Origin: Podospora bellae-mahoneyi
Taxonomy: Eukaryota; Ascomycota; Sordariomycetes; Sordariales; Podosporaceae
Assembly (NCBI RefSeq): GCF_035222275.1
Contig: NW_026946359.1
Span: 930,001 to 994,000, forward strand
Length of the DNA stretch: 64,000 bases
Direction: 5' to 3'
Both the position numbers and the translations under genes were made by a program. Shown one piece after another: positions 55,728 through 64,000 of the stretch. Below the pieces are notes generated by a model that ran no database searches, was not told the origin of the DNA, and worked only from the letters and a program-made list of their open reading frames with translations. Every line of letters starts with the position of its first letter. Position 1 is the first letter of the stretch.

Positions 55728-57203
55728 TCACCCTCTTCTCCTACTTGGCGTCGAAAGAGGAATAAACGACCCGCAGTCAGTGCATTTGATCTCGGCAGGC
55801 CGCCAGTGAATTTTCCAGCATTGGCACACCCAAACCGCCTCTTTGGTCTTGCAAAGCTCAATCAGATCGCCAGGGCGATAGTATTGCTTCCTGATACCGC
55901 AGTCAATGCAGAATCGGCGGATTCCCCAAGTCTCTTTGATTCGCGGAGAGTCCGTCGATGGCATGCTGCCACCTGCCGCGGTGGAAGACGATATTGGACT
56001 TCCAGTGCTTTCTGCTCTGCTCGCCCGGCGACTATTGTTTGCCGCCGCCGTGACGCTGCTTCTCGTAAGGCTCGGGTCGTAATGCGGGTTACCTGTCGAA
56101 GAGTAGGCCGACACGGAAGATTTCGGCGGCGTCGAGCGAGCCGAGACGGCACCGGGCCCCGGCGTACTAGCGGAAGAGCCTGTCTCGTTGTTTCCGTCGT
56201 CCTCTGGGTGGTTGTTCCATTTGAATTGCTCAAAACACTCCGGACCCTTGATTTGGAAGCAGTGGTAGCACCCGAATGATCCAGGGTGCTTGGCATCGTA
56301 CTCCCTGCCGCTTCCACTCGCATTGGAAGAGGAAGCCCGGCCTGGGAAGTAACGGCGATAGTATTGTTCCGCATAACGAACTCCAGCAATCTTGTCTTCG
56401 ACTGGGAGGTTGGCAGGGTCGAATTTCTCCTTGAACCAGCGGGACACTTTGGACACCTGGAAGCATTCTAGATAGGTGAATGACCTGTGGATCTGGCTGA
56501 TGATATGGGGAGGCAAGCTCTGCAGTCCCTTGAGAAATGGGGATGGGCCTCGTACTTCTGGCCGGTATTGGAGCAATGGGGACGTTTGATACGACTGAAG
56601 AGCCGACGATGGAGAGTGGTAAGACGAGGTGGCGAAGTGGGTGAAGTCCAGTCCAGGAAAGCTCTGCATCGATAGTGGCGAAGGATGGGAGGGTATCGAG
56701 CCGACTTGGTAACCGTAGTGTTGCGACTGCGAGTATTGTCTCTGAGAAAGTGACGAGTAGAGAGTCGCAGGAGGAGCCATGTGCGCCTGAAAATATTGGG
56801 ATGGGCTCGGCAGCGACAATGTTGTGTGTGCTTGCGGGGTGTAAGACTGAGGTTGAGGAGACTGCTGGTAGTGAGTGCCGGCTACCAGAGCGTTCCCGAT
56901 TGCTGAATCTGTCATGCTATGCACTGGTGATATCGTCCGGGAACTGGTTCCATGCTGCATGCTTGGGGGGCTTGAGAGAGATGTCGACGACGACACAGAA
57001 GATACAGATGCCGAGCGAGTCTCTGCCTGCTGCTTTGTGGCTGGGTTCGAGGAGGAATAATAATTGGACGCATTGAAGGCCACTTCGCGGAGAAGTTCAG
57101 GGGTCGAGGATGACAATGGCACTGCCGGAGGCGAAGGAGGGAATACACGGTGTGCAGGACCTCCGAAATACTGCTGTTGCGGGTAGCCCGTTACTTCAAG
57201 CAT
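55728..57203 (-). CDS. F-box and Cys-rich motif protein
   Basis: A single exon of 491 aa from the first in-frame ATG (MLEVTGYPQQQYFGG). The first 225 residues are Ser/Gln/Pro/Tyr-rich and disordered. An F-box-like segment follows at about 228-262 (LQSLPPHIISQIHRSFTYLE, then CFQVSKVSRWFKEKF). Then come Cys motifs typical of fungal F-box proteins: GCYHCFQIKGPECFEQFKW, and after a disordered Ser/Thr-rich gap, RRFCIDCGIRKQYYRPGD, WVCQCWKIHW and IKCTDCG near the C-terminus, which may bind zinc. F-box proteins recruit substrates to SCF ubiquitin ligases through Skp1. The frame is open for 152 more codons upstream without any ATG. Large gene-poor stretches lie on both sides. Confidence 0.75.
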   Translation of the reverse strand: MLEVTGYPQQQYFGGPAHRVFPPSPPAVPLSSSTPELLREVAFNASNYYSSSNPATKQQAETRSASVSSVSSSTSLSSPPSMQHGTSSRTISPVHSMTDSAIGNALVAGTHYQQSPQPQSYTPQAHTTLSLPSPSQYFQAHMAPPATLYSSLSQRQYSQSQHYGYQVGSIPSHPSPLSMQSFPGLDFTHFATSSYHSPSSALQSYQTSPLLQYRPEVRGPSPFLKGLQSLPPHIISQIHRSFTYLECFQVSKVSRWFKEKFDPANLPVEDKIAGVRYAEQYYRRYFPGRASSSNASGSGREYDAKHPGSFGCYHCFQIKGPECFEQFKWNNHPEDDGNNETGSSASTPGPGAVSARSTPPKSSVSAYSSTGNPHYDPSLTRSSVTAAANNSRRASRAESTGSPISSSTAAGGSMPSTDSPRIKETWGIRRFCIDCGIRKQYYRPGDLIELCKTKEAVWVCQCWKIHWRPAEIKCTDCGSFIPLSTPSRRRG

Positions 57204-60200
57204 GGTTTTGGTTGAAAGGTGTCGAGGTAGAAATGTCAAGGTAGAAGGGTTGTGGGCCAGGGTTGATAGCCAGGAATGGGAAGGGAACCGGGTCCCTCTT
57301 ATGAATCTTGAGCGGCTGCCTGCGGGAACTGTGGTGTTGATGCAGACGACAGCTGGGGCGTTGACCGAGTGGTCGGCGGGAGAAGACTTCGGCACCGGGA
57401 GCAGGACTTGTGGATGAAGACTGAATAGGGGGGGCTTTCTCTTCAGGCTCTGCTTGAACCGCGACAGTCCAGGAACCTCGACGGCGGGCCCTGCAGACAG
57501 GGATGGAGAGGTGAGGGAACCAGATATGCTGTAGGCTGGGCTGGGGCACACTTTGACCTGCAGCGGGTTGTGTCGCAACGGGGAGAGACTTTCATCAAAC
57601 CGATTTGAGGCGTCAGGTAGCAGTCGAGGTACCTTATCCACCCGAACAACACACCACACCTTGTCCTGTAGTGATCTGCAACTGATACCTTTGTGAGCTC
57701 CTCAGTCGCGTTTTCATTTGGCAAACAAGACAGAGGGACAAGAAGCGGATGTCTCGATGGAGGACACAAATCAGCCCACGCAGCCCTTTGTAGAAGGGAC
57801 AAGCGCGATCAGAAATGTCCGGCGACATGGTCTTTTTGAACCCGAGCTTTGATTGGCACTGGCCCTGTGAGACTTGCAGGACGAAATCGAGCGTGGCCTA
57901 GGCATGACTCTGGACCCGCAGCCCCAAACAGCTCACCCGGGGTACTCTCCAGAGGGCAGGAAACTCACTGTGGTGGTAGCTTGAATCCAGGTCGGCGGGC
58001 TATGCGTGAGATGCACGACGAGAAGCTGAAACAGAAATGATATCGCGAAATAGCGCTGTCCTCGTGAGGAGGTGAGAGACGAGGGAGCAAGCAGGTGACG
58101 GGCAATCAATCAGGCAAACCACAGGAAGGGTGGAATTTGCGGCTCAGGATGGAGGATACTCGTGGGGTTTATCCCGTTTCCGCCAAATGGCGCCACTGAG
58201 ACTTTCATCGGGCGGTACCTTCCTGGACAAGGGAAATATCGACTAGCCCTACTAGCCCGTCCACTTTATTGCTTCCTGCCCACCTATTGATGCGACAGCA
58301 ACAACGCAGAGTGCAGCCAGAGAGGCAGGGGGGCATACACAGTAAGGCAGGGCGTGGTGGTTATGCCAAGTGGACTTGACTAGGGTCCTGTCACGGAGGT
58401 GACAACCCCATGCATAACAGATCTTTTTACGCACCGAAGCATGTCAGACTGAACGGGAAGCTTGCCATCTTGGCTTGCTTTGGCGTGTGGTTTTCGCCTG
58501 TCTCCCACACCAGCCAGAGTTGATTTGCATTCATCTACAGAGCGCAGCTGCCATGTCACGTTCAAAAGGTCCCCTCTTTCCTCTCGCTTCTCACTATCGG
58601 TTTGCAAGCAAGGAAGGTGCACACCGCTACGCACGAAATTTGGGAAGGAGGGAGGGTGGGAACGAAGGTGAGGTGATGAAGTGCGTCGAGTTGCCTGCGC
58701 ACTGTGTAGGGTTGTGGAGGAAACCTGCCACCCTAATCTCAGGCCATCTCCCACACACCTAATGACGGCAACGAACGGTCAAAATCCACTTGCCGTCCGT
58801 CAACCCGCCCATATTTTGATCCATGCACAGACGAGGAAAGAAAAAAGGACCACATCCCGGCAAAGCTTCCACGGGTTGGAGTGTGGAGGGGGAAGGTCGA
58901 GCGAGGATGGAGGTAGTACAGCGTCAGAATCTCAACCCGGCCGATCGCGAGGGGTAGGGCGTAGGTAACCATCAAAAGGCGAAGGACCCTCCCCAAGCCG
59001 CTCAACCACAACCCCCAGATGGCAGTCCGGTGCAGATTATGCCCGGGAATGTGGCCTATGAGGGAGCGAAGCCTTCCATCCAGAAATAAGCGCACGACCA
59101 ACAGCATCTTGGCAACCGAGCTGCAGCCAACCAGCTTGCATATATTTGATCCACTGACACAGTGTACCCAGACGGTCGGGACGGGCCGCGAATTGTGATT
59201 GGCGTAGATTTAGGGCCCGAACTGTCGGGAACACTAATTCAACGTGTGGTGGGTCCCAGAAAACGAAGTTTTCCAGGAAGAACACATCCCCCTCAGTTTG
59301 AAAACCTGTCCTTTTCTGGGTCTCATGCTTTCAAGATTTGCGTGTTCAAGAATATATGCCCTTTGTGTCTGCTGGGAGCAGCGCCTGCCGTTATTTCAAA
59401 TTTCCCCCGTGAGTGATGGAAAACATAGCAACGAACTCTCCAACAAAAATGAGCTGTCAAATCTGTCAACAAACGTGCGGTGCTTGCATCGCGCTTGCCG
59501 TACGGGCGGTTTTCTTCCTTCCCATATGTGGCGTGGCACAGCGTCATGTCCCCGTTGCCGAGCCCCGGTGATCCTATCCATCTTGACCTCTCATATCAGC
59601 GAAAGAGGATACGCTCGCCCCAGAGCCGTCGACTCGATTTAGTTCTGCCACAAATCACCAAGACAAAGATGAGATGATACGGACCGGTGGGCGACATGAT
59701 GGGTAGAATTCGCGGCGAGAGGGCGGCGCAGCTCTTTGGCAAAATGAACGGTTGCCACTGATATTTGCCGGTGCCGAGCTTAATCGGATGACACCGTGAT
59801 GGCTGCATACTTGTTTATGCAGTTGGTACCACGACTTTCTTGGGGGCATACTCGTAGGGCTGGCTGTTGAGGCTCTGGCGCCGTTTCAAACGGAGGACCG
59901 AGGTATCGTGTCATTTCTCCTCAGCTGTGCGGCGTGGGAGTTGGGGACAGCATCATGCAGCGCTGACCGACTGCTCCTCCAACCTTGGGAACCATCCTTG
60001 GTCTTGGCGATCCAAAATGTCTCTCCTTGTATGCTTTGATCATGGATGGGACCGGTGGCAGGGGGCCTTGGAAGTGGCATCGACGAGTAAAATTCAAACT
60101 TCTGAAAAGGGTCGAGGTGGCAGAGCCAGCTATCGACGAACAACATGCAGTTTGCAAGCGCTGAACCAGTCTGTCGGGTCCTCTAGCGTGAGAGGGTGCA

Positions 60201-61886
60201 TATCTACTGTTGATGTTGTTGAGATCGAACGTCCCGTGATTTGTAAGAGAACGGACTTGTGTCTGCAACCTTGTACCACTCGGCGTCGGTGGACCTCGGT
60301 TTGTTACATGGGTGATTTGAGAGATCTGGGATAAATGTGATGTTCTGCCTGTTGTTACTGAAATGGAAAGGGGACGGTGGAGAGGGAGGCCTGCCATACC
60401 CATGCGCTCACCACTCTCACTGCCATGGCCGCGACGAATGCGGCCCGTCTCTCGGCATGTCCACGGCGACTTTTTGTGTGGTTTACCGGCGCCGGTTCAA
60501 AATTCACTGCTCGGGGCTGTGTAGCGGGGGGACCGGGGACTAGTGTCAGTAGCTCCGATCTTTTGCACCCTAAGTCAAGTCTCGATGTTGCGGCTGCACG
60601 GCGGCTGCGCTTGAGAAAGCCGTACAAGAAAGATGCCTTACTGCAATGACATGGCGGCCAGCAAGTTTCGCTCCATGGCCTGCCTCCAGTAAACCCTTTC
60701 CCAAACCTCCGACAACAACATCCGCCGTTGAGCGAAACCTCCTGTCCCGAGCGAGATCATTCTCTCAAGATACATCCCCTGATTGGGATAGATGCAAAAG
60801 CCTCATCAACGCAGCCGCGGGGCACACCATCCAGATCACAGTTACCTACCAGGCTTCTCGCCAGATATCTCCTTCAATCACCGCCCCCTGCCCCATATAT
60901 TTCAGGCTACCTAAGGTAGGCTCGGCTTTTCTTCAACAACGTCACAACGCGGGGTCACCTCAACCCCCTCGCGGCGCAGCAACCTCACTCGTCAACATCC
61001 GGTCGTCGTCGGAATGTAGAACCGGTAGGTTGTAGTGTGTCGTTGAGCGGAGGGCAGATCGACAGGATATACCAGGCTTGAAGTGATGTCAATAAATGGG
61101 CTGTGCCTTGCTTTCACATCTGACATTCCATGCTTGCGGGGCCGGAAAACCCGTGTTGGTCCGAAGGACAGTGGGACTTCGGCTTCGGTTTCGCATCCCC
61201 GCCGGGGCTTGGCTGGATGGAGAGCTCTTGCCGCATCGGTATCTTGGAAGGCATCGTCAGCAATTCTTCGATTTTGACCGTGACTCCTAGGTTTTTTTTG
61301 ATAGGTTTTCTTTTCTGCAGTTGATAAGCAAGAGCCGGGCTGATTTTGAGAGTTGATACACTCCGGATCTTGGTCTCGTCCTGCACATTTTGATGGCATC
61401 CTGTGATCTTTTCCGCCGTTTGATCTCCGGCTCCGGGCTGGTGTGCATTTCCTGGTTCCCTTTATGGCTACGTCTTTCTGTCACAATTGCTTTCCGATTC
61501 GAATTAGTCCAGAACAAATAAAAACCCTTCGCTTCAGTTCATTTGGGAGGCTCCCTTGTCGAGACTCTTGAGACCTGTTTGGGCGATGGAGATGCAACGG
61601 TGATACAAGCGGTGCATTTCCAGGCATCAGAGTTGACAGTTGCTATTGCGTAGTGACTAGCTCAACACAACGAATCCTTTGTGTTGCCGGACGAAAAGAA
61701 AGTAAACATTCTGTTCAGATGACCCCTCCTATTCCGACCCTGACCCTAACCCTAACCCACTCTTTGTCCATCTCCCCTTTCTCCCTTTGACCCTATTTTC
61801 GTTTGGTGATATGTTTTTGTGTGGTTTCTCTCTCTTCTCTGGCATGTGGTCCTAAGGTGGAGAAGCTGCTGCCAATGCCACGGTCG
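57204..61886. other. 4.7-kb gene-poor region, upstream of the F-box gene
   Basis: This lies upstream of the F-box gene and downstream of the TVTV-rich gene. It probably contains a long 5' leader of the F-box gene (open frame 57204-57659). A telomere-like CCCTAA array is at 61738-61758. No other gene is supported by domain or exon structure. Confidence 0.5.
61738..61758. repeat. Short interstitial telomere-like repeat
   Basis: CCCTGACCCTAACCCTAACCC, that is one variant and two perfect CCCTAA units plus CCC, matching the TTAGGG telomere repeat of filamentous ascomycetes on the other strand. Confidence 0.9.
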
Positions 61887-63404
61887 TCAGGATGGGGACC
61901 TGTTGTCTCGGTCAGATTTCCGGTTACTGTGTAAAGAAAGCCAAATTATACTCACCCCTTCGGTATTATCCGCACTAAAAACGACTGTAGTCCAAGCATC
62001 TGCCACCACTCCTCCTGGGACGACCGAAGGTGGCGGGGGGGCGGTAACAGTCACTGTGAGCACCCCTCCTGGGACAACCGACGGTGGCGGGGGGGCGGTA
62101 ACAGTCACTGTAAGCACCCCTCCTGGGACAACCGGCGCTGGCGTGGTCATCGCCGTGTTAACATCGCTGGCAACCGGGGATGGAGGAGGAGGTGCGGGAA
62201 CAGCTGTGTCTGGGGCTACCTGGGGAATCACCACCAAGGACGTCGACTCCTGCCAGATTGTGCTGACAGGCATTCCATTGGAGAATGATGTTACGGGCAC
62301 CGTCTCAACAAGAGTGACAGTACGGCCTCCTTCCTCTCCTGCTGCTGGTGGAATGACCGGGGTTGGAGGAGGAGGAGGTAGGGGCGAGGGGGTGGTGGGT
62401 ATGCTGATGGGGATGGCGGAGATAGTGATTGTTGTGTCTCCGATTGTGGGAGAAGGGGGTGGACCGGTGACAATGATCGTTGTGTCTCCGGGTGCGGGAG
62501 AAGGGGGTGAACCGGTGACAGTGATGGTTTTCGTGGAGATGAATGAGATGGGCGGTGCGGGGAAAGGGACGGTGACGGTTATCGTGCTGACTGGTGGTGG
62601 TGCCGGGGTTGAGGCGATAACAGTGGGAAGACTTATGGTTATCGTACTAGCTGGCGCGCCGGAAGGTGAGGCAATGACAGTAGGGAGAGTAACGGTGATC
62701 GTGCTGCCGGCTGCTGTAGGCGAGAGCGAAACAGGGGCTGTGACGGTGATGGTACTTCCAGGCGGTGGAATGGCTAGAGTTGGGTTGAGGCTAGGGTTTG
62801 AGATGGGAGAGAGGATGACCGTCACTGTGTTTACTGGGATCGGCGTGATTGTGACGAGTATGGGTGTTGGGGGAGGTGGAGATAAGGTGAGGATTATGGG
62901 GGAGGGTGTGGAGCCTGAGACAGAGGCGGCAGGCGAGAGAGCAATAGGGGTGCCGACTCGTACTGTTGTTGATGCGGCTATCACCGTGGCTGAAGGGGAT
63001 ACTGATGTGATCACTGGTGGACCTTGTGAGACCAGGGGAGACTCCGAAGTAACGATGATGGGACCTTGTGAAGGGCCTGAGGAAGGACTGGCCAAGGTAA
63101 GAGTAACTGGAGTGGTCGTCAAGGCAGTCACCGCGGATAGTGTGATATTGAGAGATACCACCGATGTGGCATTGGCGATTGTCGAGTTGAGTGGACCTGT
63201 ACCTAGAGGAGGGTTTATGAGCACGCTCGTCTGGTTCTGCGGATCATCTGCTCGGTGGTAGATCTTTCGGGGGAAAATGTTGTTCTCGCCATTCTTCTCG
63301 TTGACATCTTGAGATGAGGCTCCGTTGAGAATGGGTGCTGGAGCAGCCAGGGTGCCGATGTCCCTGCTTGCAATGATGTAAACTATAAGAAGTAATAGAT
63401 GCAT
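61887..63404 (-). CDS. Secreted mucin-like protein with TVTV repeats
   Basis: Read as one exon this gives 505 aa from the ATG encoding MHLLLLIVYIIASRDIGTLA, a signal peptide ending near LAAPAP; the frame upstream has no ATG. The mature protein is Thr/Ser/Pro/Val-rich with many alternating strands such as STITVTAPV, STITVTLPTVIA and TVTVTAPPPPSVVPGG, and a few N-x-S/T sequons, no Cys. These should be O-glycosylated, as in fungal wall or matrix proteins. A likely last intron runs from the GTGAGT after NTEG (61953) to ACAACAG at about 61898, after which VPILTTVALAAASPP and a TAG near 61850 would end the protein; this is hydrophobic but short for a GPI signal. A 54-bp repeat lies near the C-terminus. 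The function is unknown. Confidence 0.72.
   Translation of the reverse strand: MHLLLLIVYIIASRDIGTLAAPAPILNGASSQDVNEKNGENNIFPRKIYHRADDPQNQTSVLINPPLGTGPLNSTIANATSVVSLNITLSAVTALTTTPVTLTLASPSSGPSQGPIIVTSESPLVSQGPPVITSVSPSATVIAASTTVRVGTPIALSPAASVSGSTPSPIILTLSPPPPTPILVTITPIPVNTVTVILSPISNPSLNPTLAIPPPGSTITVTAPVSLSPTAAGSTITVTLPTVIASPSGAPASTITISLPTVIASTPAPPPVSTITVTVPFPAPPISFISTKTITVTGSPPSPAPGDTTIIVTGPPPSPTIGDTTITISAIPISIPTTPSPLPPPPPTPVIPPAAGEEGGRTVTLVETVPVTSFSNGMPVSTIWQESTSLVVIPQVAPDTAVPAPPPPSPVASDVNTAMTTPAPVVPGGVLTVTVTAPPPPSVVPGGVLTVTVTAPPPPSVVPGGVVADAWTTVVFSADNTEGVSIIWLSLHSNRKSDRDNRSPS
62011..62133 (-). repeat. 54-bp tandem coding repeat
   Basis: Two nearly identical 54-bp units, differing at only a few bases, and a partial third encode an 18-aa repeat, GGVLTVTVTAPPPPSVVP. 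Confidence 0.9.
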
Positions 63405-64000
63405 TTTGAAGGCTTTAAGAAGAGCAGCAAGGCGTCGGTTTTTACAAGCAGCCCGAGAGGTCCTACTTGGGTTGATCAAGACATGGGACCTTCTTGTAAA
63501 GAGTTCAAAGTGAGTGTTTCAACTAAGTACTTTGGCCTGACGTCAAAGGTTACGAATTTGGTCAGCCTTCCGCAAATAATATATCTGCCTACCTATCCAG
63601 CCACTCCAAGTATTGTCTGCATGATGAAAGACCTTCAGCTCTCTTTTTTTAGCCAAACTATCCGCGTAATGTGGCCAAAGTGCGTTGTTTTCACTCTTCC
63701 GATGAGAAGTTGTTGCACGTGGGAACATCTTGAGGCCTGGAAGAAAGTTAGTATCCAAAACAAATCATACTCTCTGAGGTTCACGAAGACTGGACAGGCG
63801 GCTCCCAGCATCCGATGTCGAGGAGTTCATGTGCACCGTGTCCTTGACACATCACCCAAATGCTCCCTGTATAACCAACATGTTGGTTCCTGACGCATCA
63901 TTTCCGAGTCACCTGTCATGACAAATATCTGGGGATCGTGGAAATAATGCTGAAGAAGTATGACGAGACATGGGTTTCTGTGGTGTAGGGGGGAGATTTT
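63405..64000. other. Upstream region of the TVTV-rich gene
   Basis: Probable promoter and 5' leader of the minus-strand secreted-protein gene. A frame open at 63399-63893 on the plus strand shows no domain, and I call no gene. Confidence 0.5.

Noticed and set aside
59037-61400. Several 80-155 aa frames on both strands
   Set aside because: Typical chance frames of GC-rich spacer; no conserved motif, no consistent splicing.
61819-63261. 480-aa plus-strand frame rich in Gly, Val and Thr
   Set aside because: It mirrors the TVTV-rich secreted gene on the minus strand, which has the signal peptide and sensible intron sites.
1-64000. Secondary-metabolite or defence gene cluster
   Set aside because: No PKS, NRPS, terpene synthase, NLR or similar genes; the content is housekeeping and single unknowns.
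1-64000. Retroelement or virus-derived sequence
   Set aside because: No reverse transcriptase, integrase, capsid or long terminal repeats were recognised; the only clear mobile element is the MITE.

Overview
The window looks like nuclear DNA of a filamentous ascomycete, most likely a Sordariomycete close to Sordariales. The basis is one-gene transcription units on both strands, short introns (mostly 40-125 nt) with GT..AG ends and fungal-style donors (GTAAGT, GTGAGT), GC-rich exons with long low-complexity inserts, and a gene set typical of Pezizomycotina (MDM12 with a disordered insert, a CYT-18-type mitochondrial TyrRS, DUF3176 and DUF726 proteins, a fungal betaine-lipid synthase, a Zn2Cys6 regulator). 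No rRNA, tRNA, CRISPR or retroelement was recognised.

Left part (1-18 kb): the 3' end of RPP1 (RNase P/MRP p30); a secreted Ala/Pro/Thr-rich protein; a 1,275-aa AT-hook/BRCT nuclear protein; MDM12 (ERMES); VPS28 (ESCRT-I); NOC2 (60S ribosome assembly); and a DUF726/TMCO4-like alpha/beta-hydrolase that also carries a Rad18-type zinc finger. Neighbours are mostly convergent or divergent with short spacers.

Middle part (18-44 kb): a PA-TM-RING ubiquitin ligase (5' exon unresolved); NGG1/ADA3 (SAGA/ADA), divergent from BTA1 (betaine lipid DGTS synthesis); a Zn2Cys6 transcription factor; a gene-poor, locally AT-rich stretch with degenerate repeats (about 32.1-35.3 kb); SDH4 divergent from the mitochondrial TyrRS gene; NPR2 (GATOR1/SEACIT, TORC1 inhibition); VPS53 (GARP tethering complex).

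Right part (44-64 kb): a membrane-anchored ZZ-finger/EF-hand protein; a 294-bp non-autonomous DNA transposon (MITE) with good terminal inverted repeats and a perfect 8-bp target duplication; a DUF3176 membrane protein; then an F-box/Cys-rich protein isolated between two gene-poor stretches of more than 4 kb; and a secreted mucin-like protein rich in TVTV repeats.

The genes are mainly housekeeping and do not form an evident pathway cluster. Themes that recur are membrane traffic and organelle contact (MDM12, VPS28, VPS53, the RING ligase), mitochondrial function (SDH4, TyrRS, MDM12) and nutrient signalling (NPR2, BTA1). The least ordinary signals are the MITE with its internal 21-bp repeats (related motifs recur at 34 kb), the hydrolase-zinc finger fusion, the 18-nt microexon in SDH4, and the pair of TVTV-rich secreted proteins. 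All splice sites were placed by reading consensus sites and checking frame; none is supported by transcript data.
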